Shown here: piece by piece, positions 33,427 to 44,480 of the stretch
Layout: each line of letters begins with the position of its first letter
How positions within the stretch are numbered: position 1 is the first letter of the stretch
Assembly (NCBI GenBank): GCA_023313575.1
Contig: JAJTTP010000032.1
Coordinates: forward strand, 124,001 to 188,000
Reading direction: 5' to 3'
Length of the DNA stretch: 64,000 bases
Source: Eutypella sp. D-1
Taxonomy: Eukaryota > Ascomycota > Sordariomycetes > Xylariales > Diatrypaceae
Translations under genes and position numbers: made by a program
Notes under the pieces: generated by a model
The model's database searches: none
What the model was told of the DNA's origin: nothing
What the model saw: the letters and a program-made list of their open reading frames with translations, nothing else

Positions 33427-34632
33427 GCGTGAGCCTCTCTTTGCTGATACATAGTTATCTTTTACGGTGTGCTTCTCTGCAAATGGGAAGACCACATTTA
33501 TCGCTCGAACAGGTGGTGGGACCGACCTTTTTTTTTTCGCCTGCATGTGCCGGAAGAAGGGGCCTGCATATCTTGGCGTGTGCGGGCACCGGTCTATGGG
33601 AGCTACACTATAACAGCACGGGTGAGGGAGGGTAAATGCTAATGACAAGGACGAGAAAACGTTGGAAGTTTCATGTTGTTGTTGTCGTCGTTGTTGTCGT
33701 CGTCGACGCCCCCTTTAGCAAGTCATATTTAAAGTTCCGAAATTAGAGTTTCCTGTCACGTTTAGATCTATCATATCCGCCCGGCTCTTCTATAAAAGGG
33801 GGGTAAGGAGGGGTGGGACAAACCCAAACCAACGTCGATCAAGAAAAAAGGCCATACGTACGAAAATGATCCAACTAAAAGGCATCTTGTTTTTTTTTCT
33901 CGCCATCTTGGCCAAGTATTACGCTCCGGAGTTCTTTTCTTTTCTTTTCTTACCCCTACCCCGCTTGCCCAACTAACTGCCTAACTGCCTAGGAGATGGA
34001 TACTACATAGTAACCCGACTTGTGGCACATCGTCCCACTTTCTCGGCCAGCTCTCCTATCACGCGACGTTGGACTTTTAACCCCCTTCTCACCCCAAACG
34101 GCCAATCTTGGCGGTCCTGACAAGACCGGACGGGTCTTGAAGAGCCTCAACCAATGAACCGGCCGGTTTTTTTGGCAAGGTCATAGTACAATGGGGTTTA
34201 ATAGTACATCAAGTGAGCCGATTGCAAATCCTACCTAAAAAAATTGCCCTTCTTAGTTAGGAAGTAGGGACATGGTCCACCCGCCGCCGCCCCACTCCCC
34301 CCCTTCCCTCTCCCACCCCGGGCAGGCCGGCCGGCGGCTTTGGAGATAGTGTGGGGCGAGGTTAAGGCCATTGGCAAGTAAGTAGTAGCAGTAGCAGTAG
34401 TAGTATAGAACCGACCGACCGACCGCTTTTGAAATACCCGCAAAAGGACCAATCAACCAACCCACTCGCGTGGCCCTTCTCGGCACTCTTTAAGAACTCC
34501 TGGTGCCCCCCCCCCCTTCCTTTTCGTTTATTCCCTCCTTTTTTTGCTCCGTCCTATAGGGTATATACTTAAACACACACACATATCGATGGACCTATTA
34601 CGGAGGATAAGTAAAGTCCCTTATATATAAAG
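33427..34632. other. Intergenic region with a possible micro-ORF
   Basis: This is the 3' flank of PIF1 and the promoter of the transporter. A TATAAAAG element at 33791-33798 precedes an ATG at 33866 that opens a 36-codon frame (to 33976) beginning MIQLKGILFFFLAILAKYYA, hydrophobic like a signal peptide. I leave it unannotated for lack of further support. There is a run of GTTGTTGTCGTC units at 33674-33706 and an 11-base C run at 34506-34516. Confidence 0.5.
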
Positions 34633-36673
34633 ATGATGGCACCAGTAGACGACGACGATGGCCACGTGCCCCCGCGGCTCTCCTCCGCACTAGGCCCCGC
34701 TACCATGACCATGACCGGAAGCGTCGGAACTTGCCGCCAAGCCGCCCACGGCGCCGCTACCTCCGATATCGGCATCGGACTGCCAAATCGGCGCGACGAC
34801 GACAACGACGACGACGATTATGGTGATGATGGTGATGATGGGGAGCAGAGTTTTGGGGAGGGAGAGGAAGGCAGCCGGACAGCTTGGGACCGCGCCAAGG
34901 CGTTTTATTGGAGGAATTTGGGCCTCTTGCTTTTCTTCCTGGGCCAGACTTTCGGGTCTACGGTGAGTACCGAACGAAAGCCGTTTGTTTTTGATTTTAC
35001 GTTTTTTTACCTTGTTCTGGCCGGCCTGGTATGCGATGCACAAGTAGATTTATATTTGTGTATCGCATACCCAGCCGAAGACGATGGGAGAATACCGGTT
35101 ATCATCCAAGGAACCGCCCCCCCTCACACCCCCTTTTCCCCCTTTTCGTCCGCATCACTAACAATTCGGGCCACGCACAGATGAACACGGCGGCGAAGCT
35201 GCTGACCAACAACGGCGACAACCCGTTCCACCCGCTGCACATCATCTTCGTGCGCATGGTCGCGAGCACCGCGCTCGGCTTCACCTACACGTGGTACCGT
35301 CGCGTGCCCGACGCCCCCCTCGGCCCCCGCAATATCCGCCACCTGCTCCTGATCCGCGGTCTCACGGGCTTCGTTGGTCTTTGGGGTACTTATTGTGAGT
35401 TATTATGAGCTGCCTGCCCCCCCCCCCCCGGGCCCTTTTTAGGGGGTTATATTTACTGTGCTGGTTATGTGAAAGAGGGAGCGAGAGAACGAGAAAGAGA
35501 GCGAGAGAGAGTGTGTGTGTGGGCAGGCTATAGGATATGATGGTTACACTGCATCAACAGACAGGTCGAGACTAATAAGCCACCGGCAGATTCGGTGACG
35601 TACATGAACCTCGCAGACGCCATCTGCATCAGCTTCCTCGTCCCGACCCTAACGGCTTTCGTGTCGTATGTATGGCTGAGGGTGAGTCCAACTCCAGTTA
35701 ATTTTTTTCTTTCTCTTTCCCCCGGCCTAGAGTAGGGAGCAATCTACCGGCCACCCGCCGCTCAGGGGCGTACTCGATCTAAACTGTTTGCCCCCTTTCT
35801 GCAGGAACCGTACACGCCCAAAGAGGCACTAGCGGGCGTCGTCGCCCTAGGTGGCGTGGTCCTCGTCGCGCGGCCGTCGTTCCTGTTCCCACCCGAGATC
35901 ACGGAGGACGGCGGGGATGGCGGTAGTGGTGGCCTTATGGCGGCTACGCCCGCGCAGCGCGCCCTCGCCGTGCTCTCGGCCGTGGCCGGCGCGTTCGGCG
36001 CCGCCGTCGCCTTCACTACCATCCGCGTCATCGGCGACCGCGCCCACTCCCTCATCAGCGTTAATTACTTCGCCCTCGTCGCCACTGTCGTCTCCACCGT
36101 CCTCATTGTCGTCCATCCGGACATAGGGTTTGCGCTGCCGCGCGGCTCCGAGCAGTGGTAAGTCTCTCCCACCCTTTTTAAACTCGAATAGATTTTGTCA
36201 GCGACTCTCTTTCGCTTTGAGATCCGGGAACTGACGATGGCGCTACACTACACTACAGGATCCTACTACTCATCATCGCCGTGTCGGGCTTCATGCTGCA
36301 GTTCCTGCTGACGGAGGGCCTGAAGCGGGAGAAGGCGGGCCGTGCGACCAACATGATGTACTTGCAGATGGTATTCGCGCTGGTAGTTGAGCGCGTGATC
36401 TGGGGCACGACGCCGACCTTCGTGAGCCTGCTCGGCGCGAGCCTTATCATCGGCGCCGCTATCTGGGTCAGTCTGCAGAAGAGCCAGGCCACCGCCACCA
36501 CCGCCGCCGCTTCCCGAGCGGACGAGTTGCATCAGCTGCAACAGCAGAAGAGGTTGGCTGGCCTCGAAGACGAGGAGAACGGCCTCCTAAACCGCAGGTC
36601 CCGGGATCCTGATAGTGATGATGATAGCGATGATGACGATAACGGGCTTAGGAACGATTTACGTAGACAGTAG
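34633..36673 (+). CDS. EamA/DMT-superfamily membrane transporter
   Basis: Probably a multi-pass transporter of the drug/metabolite transporter superfamily; the substrate is unknown. Five exons: 34633-34962, 35181-35394, about 35590-35681, 35805-36157 and 36259-36673. All introns have GTGAGT or GTAAGT donors, and together the exons encode about 467 residues. The N-terminal cytosolic tail is very acidic (about residues 53-80, poly-Asp). The first helix, NLGLLLFFLGQTFG, leads into MNTAAKLLTNNGDNPFHPLH and FVRMVASTALGF, a typical start of the first EamA repeat. SVTYMNLADAICISFLVPTL, VALGGVVLVARPSFLFP and MMYLQMVFALVVERVIWG are typical of DMT families close to SLC35G and yeast YMR253C. The C-terminal tail is again acidic (DPDSDDDSDDDDNG). 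Intron 2 holds a 13-base C run (35417-35429) and GA/GT repeats. Start choice: two adjacent ATGs at 34633 and 34636; a TATATAAA word lies immediately upstream and is too close to act as the promoter. Confidence 0.85.
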
Positions 36674-37395
36674 ACCATATACCCGATAGGGGATCGATCT
36701 TATTCGAATCTATGTTTCACAGCGATGGCTTTTATTCATGTTTATTACATCATTGACCCCTAGCCACCATCTTAGATGCGATTCGTTGTGTTCATATGAG
36801 CAACGAAGTCGATGTAAGACTAGCGAGGTTGTTCACTAATGATTTCGATATAGTTGTATAATATTTCACCCGCTTAAGACACTGTCCACCAGTAGGAATA
36901 CATCCGTATACATCCCATTACTTCTCCTGTTATGACAAGAGCATAGCCATTAATCATGCATGTATCCTTGCGTGAAGTCAATCTATCGACCTATAAAATC
37001 CAGCCGCTGGAGTCAGCCAGCGGCTGTGCAAGGCTTCCTGCGACTTGCACCAACCAACTCAACCACAGCACCTACACTGCCCTCTCGACGCGATGTTACA
37101 TCGAACACCGAAATCTACTAATTCCGAAATGGTAGGCAATGACCCACCAGATCTTTTCTCAGATCAGGTTAGAAAGACTCAGCCATGAGGGGAGTCGACC
37201 ATGAAACTAGGTATCCCCAATTTAACGCCAATTACTCGATTTCGTACGCCTAATCGTCAACACAGTTTGTGAATTCATCCAGCATCGCAAGAAACGCACG
37301 ATTCGGCAGTTAACACTTAACGTATAGTTCTTATCATTTCCTTTTGTTTCATCTCCAAATTCCTCGCGTGTTGATCCGGTAGAACTCGGTCAGCG
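36674..37395 (+). promoter_or_regulatory. Promoter and structured leader of the NLR gene
   Basis: CTATAAAATC at 36991-37000 is a good TATA element. Directly after it a perfect 10-bp stem, CAGCCGCTGG (37001-37010) with CCAGCGGCTG (37017-37026), closes a 6-base loop. Downstream and before the NLR ATG (37396) are two upstream ORFs: 37093-37188 (31 codons plus stop) and 37185-37253 (22 codons plus stop). They overlap as ATGA, the stop of the first lying inside the start of the second. Depending on the true transcription start, the hairpin is in the leader or in the core promoter. The arrangement suggests translational damping of a potentially toxic protein; that is inference. Confidence 0.45.
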
Positions 37396-40317
37396 ATGGA
37401 AGTGGCTAGTCTCACCATTGGTGCCGTCGCTCTAGTCAGCATTTTTAAGGACACGATAGACCTTTTCGGTCTCTTCACAACCTTTCGTGATTTTGGTCAT
37501 GATCTAGTTATTCTACTTACGAAGCTAGATATCGAAAAGTTCCTCCTCCTGCAATGGGCACAGCAAGTCAGGCTACTTGAATGCGAAGGCAATGAGCAAT
37601 TTGCGAATGGTCAGCTCAACGATGCGTACACCCGCGACTTAATCTATCAAATATTATCATGCATCAAAGAACTCCTAAGCGATGCCGAACCAATCAAGAA
37701 TCGATACGGAACGGTTTCTGCATCGCCGGGAAGGAGTCTCGTGGACTTGAGCCAGGAGACCCCAAATATAAGCGGCCTCTGTATGGAAAAGCTCGAAGAG
37801 CAATTCAGGAGGATAAAGCTCGACATAAAGGACAGAGGCCATTCTGTAACGGGCTGGAATAAGGCACGCTGGGTTATCCAAGACAAACAGAAATTCGAGG
37901 AACTCATTTCTCATCTCACACATTTCACGACAAAGCTACGGGAGGTATTGCCTCCGACGGGCGAGCAGACTCAAGCCGCCAACGTAGTTATCACTAAGGA
38001 TCTGAAGCAGCATCAAGACCTCACAAGACTCAATCTGCTTCTCGAAGCGTCTTCAGGACGTCACCAGTCGGTTGTGGAGTCAACACAGAAGGTAATTGAT
38101 GACCAATGCCAGAACCGCATCATCCAGACTCTTTGGTTTCGCAAGATCGATGACCGACGAGTAAGCATTATGCCGCCTCACAAGGAAACACTTCAGTGGG
38201 TTCTAGGACCGGGAACAGAATGTCGACCTTGGAGCAACCTTCACCAATGGCTGCTCAACGTCTCCGGAATCTACTGGGTATCGGGCAAGGCGGGAAGTGG
38301 TAAATCTACATTGATGAAGTTCCTACACTCCCACGCCACGACCAAGTCTCTCTTATCCTCTTGGGCAGGGGGATATTGCAACATTGGAGATTTCTTTTTT
38401 ACTTACCGTGGGTCTCCAGAGCAGAATACGCAACACGGACTTTCCCGGGCGCTCCTGTACCATATCGTCGTAACGTGTCCCGAGCTCATCAGTAACGTGC
38501 TCCCGTGGATGTGGAAGGAGGCCAACAACGGATCCGGAGTACTCAGTCCACCATCTGAAGCAGAGATAGACTACGCCTTTGATTTCATCTCGAGCTATGC
38601 TGAGCTACCCCACTTCTGTTTCTTCATCGATGGCCTCGATGAATATGTGGGCAATATCAGGCAGGGCTTGACGTTTATCAGTCAATTGGCCCGCAACCCT
38701 CACATAAAAGTTGTAGCATCAAGCAGACCCATACCTCAATGTGTTGCGCGTTTCAAGAATCACCCTCAGCTGGCGCTCCAAGATCTCAACATGAGAGACA
38801 TCACTGCCTATATCCAGGACGTCATTGGCGATAATGATTACATGAAAATGCTTTTAAGGAACGACCTGCGCCAATATTTCAAGATTATGGAAGATCTTGC
38901 ACGGAAATCTTCAGGCGTTTTTCTTTGGGTCGTCCTCGCGTGTAGGTCGCTTCTCGACGGCTTCGAGGCCTTCGATAGAGTGACTGAGCTCCATGATCGG
39001 GTGGACGAGTTGCCACCAGAACTCAATGGCGTGTTTCAACTCATGCTTAACAAGATAGAAGAGCGGAATAGACAGAAAAGCGCCAGGCTCTTGCGAATTT
39101 GCTACGCCGCTCAAAAGTTCCACCCCAGACAAGAAACTGGTGCAATGAGTGCGTTGGGACTCGCATTCCTCTCGGATTACTTCGACATGGGGCGGGCGGA
39201 TCCATTTCAGGCCGAGAGAGATTACAGTGAAAAACATAAGATTTGTTCCGAGTTCCACGGACGATTAGGAAGTCGCTGTGGTGGCCTCCTCGAAGTTCAC
39301 CCACTCCATCCTGATACACCTAAACCAATTTGCTTCTGTAGCTTTGGAGAGCGGCGGAACGAAAAGCTGGTGGACCGTCACGACAGGTGGATTGATGCTC
39401 GGGTGTCCTTCATGCACCGCTCCGTCTTTGAATTCTTGGACAATGACGACGTTTGGAAGTTAGACTGTCTCAGACTGCCCGCATCCCAATTTCATCACGC
39501 AACAGCCATGTCACTTTACTGTTTACACCTCGCTTTTCATACCCACAGCCGCACAGTCAGTGACCTTAAATTTATTCAATTTTCCAGATTTGTGCATGAT
39601 GGCTTAGAGTGGTGTGCGCAAGCAGAAACGACGTCCTCTGAAAGCCGTCGCGGGGTCTCACTCGGTACTTCAATTCTTTCCAACTCGAACCAATCCCGGA
39701 CCATCGTCGAACTTTGGGGAGAATTCTTGCACATATGTTACAATCGATTTTCAGCTCAGTCTCATACTTTCGAAAGCCCATTTCCCCGTACAGCATTAGT
39801 TATGGCAATTGAAGCCGGTGCAGTCAATTTTCTACAGGCCCACCCAGGCTTGACATCCCTGGCGACAGAACTTAGCCCCCGGCATGGTTATCTACCATTA
39901 CTCTATCACGCCGTAAAGCAAGGCTTCAACCCGTTGCATAACACTATGGTGCATAAAGACCTTAGGGATTTAATCAAAAACCCTATTACCACAAGCCCCA
40001 TGGTCAAGCTGCTGCTCGGTGCTGGCTGTAACCCAAATGCTGCAACTAGCGCTGAAATGCCCTTGGGCATATTGATGCCCACAGAGCTTCCTGCCGAAGA
40101 CGCAGATTTTCTGCAGAGAGTGGACGATTACCTCAAGTATGGCACAAAGCTTGATATTGAAGTAGGGAAAGCAGTTTTCTTTCACCCTACACATAAAAAA
40201 AATCTATCAGGATCTGTAAGGATGAGAGTTATCGATATTTGGTTACGCTATGAGGATCAAGTATTAAAAGCGATCCTACAAGGTTACCAGGTGGGGCACC
40301 CGTGGAAAAAGCTATAG
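37396..40317 (+). CDS. HeLo-NACHT NLR-type cell-death receptor candidate
   Basis: Fungal NLR-like protein, intron-less, 973 residues. Residues 1-200 match the HeLo fold of HET-S-type death effectors: the start VASLTIGAVALVSIFKDTID, LDIEKFLLLQWAQQV, and NKARWVIQDKQKFEELISHL at about 155-174. In this family HeLo domains insert into membranes and kill the cell when activated. Residues about 285-560 form a NACHT NTPase: Walker A GKAGSGKST at 297-305, Walker B FCFFIDGLDEY at 407-417 and the sensor VVASSRP at 439-445. Residues 560-780 are the helical region common to fungal NACHT proteins, with SFMHRSVFEFL. The C terminus has only weak ankyrin-like units (FPRTALVMAIEAGAVNFL, MVKLLLGAGCNPNA), not the high-identity WD, ANK or TPR repeats typical of fast-evolving sensors. 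The sensing specificity is unknown. The reading frame and key ATPase residues are intact, so it is probably functional. Codon use is more A/T-rich than in the flanking genes. Confidence 0.88.
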   Translation: MEVASLTIGAVALVSIFKDTIDLFGLFTTFRDFGHDLVILLTKLDIEKFLLLQWAQQVRLLECEGNEQFANGQLNDAYTRDLIYQILSCIKELLSDAEPIKNRYGTVSASPGRSLVDLSQETPNISGLCMEKLEEQFRRIKLDIKDRGHSVTGWNKARWVIQDKQKFEELISHLTHFTTKLREVLPPTGEQTQAANVVITKDLKQHQDLTRLNLLLEASSGRHQSVVESTQKVIDDQCQNRIIQTLWFRKIDDRRVSIMPPHKETLQWVLGPGTECRPWSNLHQWLLNVSGIYWVSGKAGSGKSTLMKFLHSHATTKSLLSSWAGGYCNIGDFFFTYRGSPEQNTQHGLSRALLYHIVVTCPELISNVLPWMWKEANNGSGVLSPPSEAEIDYAFDFISSYAELPHFCFFIDGLDEYVGNIRQGLTFISQLARNPHIKVVASSRPIPQCVARFKNHPQLALQDLNMRDITAYIQDVIGDNDYMKMLLRNDLRQYFKIMEDLARKSSGVFLWVVLACRSLLDGFEAFDRVTELHDRVDELPPELNGVFQLMLNKIEERNRQKSARLLRICYAAQKFHPRQETGAMSALGLAFLSDYFDMGRADPFQAERDYSEKHKICSEFHGRLGSRCGGLLEVHPLHPDTPKPICFCSFGERRNEKLVDRHDRWIDARVSFMHRSVFEFLDNDDVWKLDCLRLPASQFHHATAMSLYCLHLAFHTHSRTVSDLKFIQFSRFVHDGLEWCAQAETTSSESRRGVSLGTSILSNSNQSRTIVELWGEFLHICYNRFSAQSHTFESPFPRTALVMAIEAGAVNFLQAHPGLTSLATELSPRHGYLPLLYHAVKQGFNPLHNTMVHKDLRDLIKNPITTSPMVKLLLGAGCNPNAATSAEMPLGILMPTELPAEDADFLQRVDDYLKYGTKLDIEVGKAVFFHPTHKKNLSGSVRMRVIDIWLRYEDQVLKAILQGYQVGHPWKKL

Positions 40318-41621
40318 CCTAGGTGATGTTGTATTACCTTAATTAACTCAGATCACCTTTGCTTTGGATTGTGCGAGTCGGAGTGCACGGTCAAGCAGAC
40401 GCTTAGAAATATACAAGATGAGACAAGGCGCGATAGAAAAACGGATGGGAAAAACTGGAAGTTTACCAGTGTATTACAGGAGGGCTCCCGTATCAACGCG
40501 CAGACGGGGACGGTATAGCAGGCTAACTTTTCCCTAACTTGCTACAGTAGTGACCTAATCAATGTTGAATCAAGCCGCTAGTTAGGTATGAAGTACGATA
40601 CAGTGGGTATATAGAACTCCCGTTACGACAACTTCACATGGTGATAGAGAGCCATGGCTTTGGGCTTGGTCCCTCGTGGACTGGTAGAACTCTGGCGCTC
40701 AAATAAGGAAGCATGAAATATGTCCGCCGTATTGATGATCGACTGATACGACGACAACACTCGTGCCCAAAGGCTCAGCCCTGCCGCCCGGCCTCATGGA
40801 CTCGTCGAGCCACCCGACGACACCGGACGGGGTGGGATGATGCCCTGTTTGACTTTGATGTTGCTGCTAGCTAGCTAGTTGATTAGGTACATATCTGACC
40901 ACTACCTACCAAGTAGTAAAAATAAACATACAGTGCTGGGCGGCGCATAAGTAGGAAGAAAAGCTGTTCATGGCGCGCGAACCCTGAATTTTTGTCAAAG
41001 AGCTATGGTGGCAAAGCCTGTGATGCCAGGATAGTAAATCGGCTACGTGGTAATGATGTGGTGTATCGATTGCTGTGGAGTGCTCATACTGCGATGTATG
41101 GCAAGCAGACGGGCAAGTCGGTAAAGAATACTTCTTTACACATACCTAGAATACCTTCGCAGTAGGGCGAATAGGGGTACATAGGGGGGACGCCGACTAG
41201 GTTTCAAATTTATAATTATGCACCGGGCACCTACATATTCGATGTGAGAGATATAGGAGCCAGCCACATTGTTCCATCTAATTCTACTCGGACTCCAGGA
41301 GAAGAAGTCGTGAACAAGGCAATAGGCCGAGAGAATATGCTCACTGAAGCTCGTTGACAAAGCGATGTTGTTTCTTGGCAGCCTCGGATGCCCTTTATGT
41401 TACTTCGATACAATCCGTTCATCTTACATGGTGAGGACTCATTCTCTGCTATTCGAGACCCGTCTCGCAGTCTCTAGCGAGGAAAGCACGAGCTCAGCTC
41501 ATGCGCTCCACCATATAAGATGATCGCACACCAGTCAAACTTCCCAGAAAGAGGGCAATTGTTCAAAGCGGATAATGAAAGGTGTAAGTAAAATCTTGCA
41601 AGATAAGCCGAAATATCAACG
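40318..41621. other. Intergenic region with an orphan reading frame
   Basis: Mostly noncoding. An open frame from 41175 to the TGA at 41355-41357 (plus strand, no ATG start) reads very much like protein: TRFQIYNYAPGTYIFDVRD, GASHIVPSNSTRTPGEEVV and NKAIGRENMLTEAR. The frame continues after the stop as SWQPRMPFMLLRYNPFILHG to about 41477. It may be the end of a lost gene or a leftover of the 5' part of the AAA pseudogene that follows. I recognise no family. Confidence 0.4.
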
Positions 41622-44480
41622 ATGACGATACTAATAACAGCGAGAGAAGAATGGGAGAAGTCTAAGGAGGCTGGACATATGAATGCGCCCCTCGACAAGC
41701 TTATGGAGATGGATGGGCTGGAGGAGGTTAAGAGGGAATTCCTTAAACTCCACGCACTCGTGAGCGTAGGCACACAGCAAGGAGGAAGCCATATTGGGGA
41801 ACGGTGAGTCTGTATTCTGAGTAGCTGACTGGGAAGCTTGTGTTTTAGATGCAGTGGTTGCGAGATATATTTTCTTTTTTTCTTATTCCCGACCTGTTGT
41901 GCTATTCTGATATATACCGCTACGCATGGGCGGCCCCTAGGTTCAATGCGATGTTTCTCGGGAACCCGGGAACCGGTACGTGGATTTCATGATTACTTCG
42001 TGACCAAGGTGACTGACTGACTGACTGACTGACCGACTGACTATCACAGGAAAAACAACCGTCGCGAGAACATACTCGGACTTCCTCAAATCGCTCAATA
42101 TCTACGACGTGGGAAAGAACTGGCGTTTCCTGGAAATAAGCGGCTCTTCGCTCGCGAGTCTAGGGATCGCAGGCTGCCAAGAGCTACTCGAAGACCGCAT
42201 CCCCGATCCGGACGGGGGCCTACTCTTCATCGACGAAGCATACCAGCTCGTGAACCAGAATACGCCCGGAGGCCACAGCGTGATAGATTACCTACTAGCG
42301 GAGATGAAACGGCTCCAGAACCGGATCGCCTTCGTGTTCGCGGGGTACAAGCGGGAGATGGACGCGTTTCTCACGCATAACCCGGGCCTCCGCGTCCGCG
42401 TGCCGCACGTCTTCGCGTTCGCGGACTACGACGAGGAACAGCTCTTTCGGATCCTCGCCTCGAAGGTGCGCGTCAAGTACGGGCCGTGCATGTCCTACTA
42501 CCGAGTCCCGGGCCGCCGGACGGAGGAGGAGGAGGAGGAGGGGGAGGACTTCCTGCTTCGCCTCGTAGCCCGCCGGGTGCATCGAGCGCGGGACGCGCCG
42601 GGCTTTGCTAATGCCCGGGCCGTAGAGAACGAACTCTCCCGGATCAATAAGCGTTTTGCGCAGCGGATCCAGAAAGAGCGGGATGCGTGTGTTCGCGGCG
42701 AGACAACATCGTCTCCTAGATTGTTCCACCTAACCGAAGAGGATCTGCTGGGTCCGCGCCAGACGGCTGGCCTGACCGATAACAAGGCGTGGATGAAGCT
42801 CCAAGGCATGGTCGGCCTCGAGAAAGTCAAGGCGTCGGTGCGCGGTCTCATCCACATGCTCCAGCAGAACCGGCACCGGGAGCTCGAGGACCTGCGGCCG
42901 CTGGAATGCAACCTCAACCGATTTCCTCGGGGACGTGGTCGGCGGCAGCGAGGTCAAGACAAAGGCGATACTGGACGCCACGAAGGGCAAGGTCTTGGTG
43001 ATCGACGAAGCGTACATGCTGAATCCGAACAGCACGACGAACGGCCTGACCGGACATACGAACTCGTTCAAGCAAGATGTGATCGGCACGATCGTCGCAG
43101 AGGTCCAGGGCCAGGCCGGAGACGACAGGTGCATTCTCCTGCTGGGCTACCGGGATAAGATGGAGGACATGTTTCGGGAGGGGAACGAGGGTCTGAAGAG
43201 GAGGTTCCAGCTTGAGGAGGCGTTCGATTTCGAGGACTTCACGGCGGACCAGCTCCTGGAGATCTGGAGGTACAAGTGCCGGGAGAAGGGGATCGAGTAC
43301 GGCGAGGGGGTCGAGGCCCTCGTCACGGAGATCCTCGAGAGGCAGCGCCACATGGTGAACTTCGGCAACGCCGGTGAGGTGGACAATCTCATCGAGGGCG
43401 CCAAGCGACGGTGTCTCGAGCGCATCAATAACAACAAGAATACCGGTATACCGAGCGGCAGCGGTCCTCTTTTCACGTTCACGGGAGGAGCGATGAAACT
43501 CGACAAGGCAGACATCGACCCCGACTTCGACCGGCTCATGAAGGCCGGCAGTGACATCGATGCGCTGTTCGACGGCGTTATCGGATGCGATGAGATGGAC
43601 GCGCTGATGGCGGTCAATCCGGGCCTTCCGGGTCGGTTCCAGGAAGTGCTGGAGTTTCCGCCCCTGGGCGTCGAGGACGCCCTCACGCTGCTGCGGCGAC
43701 AGCTCAGCAACGAGCATTTCGCCATGGAGAACCACGGCGCCTGAAACGTCAACGGCGTGCTCGGGCAAGCGATGGGGTACCTCGTCGAGTCCGCCAACTG
43801 GGCCAGCGGGAGAGACATCGACACGCTCCGGTCTAGGGTGCACAACGCGGCGATCTTACAGCAGCACGACGACGTCGGGCCGCCCATCTTGATCCAGGTC
43901 TGTACCGTGCTCAGGGAAATGAAGGAGATGGTAGCGAAGTCTCAGACGTCCAAACTCAACCGAGCGGTCCGCTCGCACCTCCTCCTGCCGCAACAATCTC
44001 AGAACCCTTCGATTGATCCGCAGAAAAGCTCGACGTCCTCGGGGACGGGTTCCTCCACGGAGCGGGCAGCGGGTTCGGGCCCCAACAACGCGAAGAATCC
44101 TACCAGCAAGAGGAAGCGGGAATACTTCGACCTGTCCGCAGCCGAGGCAACCAAGCGGACCAAGACGGACCCCGTCGTAGTTCGGGACAAGGGCGCCTCG
44201 GACGAAGGCCAGCGAGAGCTCTTACAGGAACGCCGGGAGACGGAGCAGAAGAAGTTGGCAGAAGAGAGGGAGGGAGCTCAGGAGGCTTCGGGGAAAGAAA
44301 CAGAGGTTTAAGGACGAACGACGGCGCCAGAAGAAATTCGAGGCGCAAGAGGAGAAGGCGCGGAAGAAGCTCCAGGAGCTGAGCGTTTGTGTTGCGGGCT
44401 ATCGTTGGCAAAGGGAACCAGGCGGATGGCGGTGTGAGGGTGGTTCGCATTTCATGAAGGATGCCGACTTGGGCTTGTAA
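41622..44480 (+). pseudogene. Decayed multi-AAA (CbxX/SpoVK-like) ATPase gene
   Basis: Fungal proteins of this type carry up to three CbxX-like AAA modules and end in a conserved Cys-containing tail. Exons 41622-41803, 41941-41975 and 42050 onward join cleanly and give an intact first AAA module: REEWEKSKEAG, FLGNPGTGKTTVART (P-loop split by intron 2) and LLFIDEAYQL. Module two is broken at about 42920: NLNR, which normally precedes the P-loop, runs directly into DFLGDVVGGSEVKTKAILD, with loss of the P-loop and a frame change. Its Walker B VLVIDEAYML survives. Module three is collapsed at about 43592: GCDE is joined in frame to MDALMAVNPGLPGRF, so most of the ATPase core is gone. A TGA at 43742 follows. 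The frame goes on to 44311, but the conserved tail (CVAGYRWQREPGGWRC then GGSHFMKDADLGL) lies in another frame ending at 44480, showing a further shift near 44280. The 5' end also looks truncated. Nonfunctional as it stands. Confidence 0.85.

Noticed and set aside
42914..43887. 309- and 246-codon minus-strand frames
   Set aside because: They are antisense to the AAA pseudogene, whose plus-strand frame has recognisable motifs.
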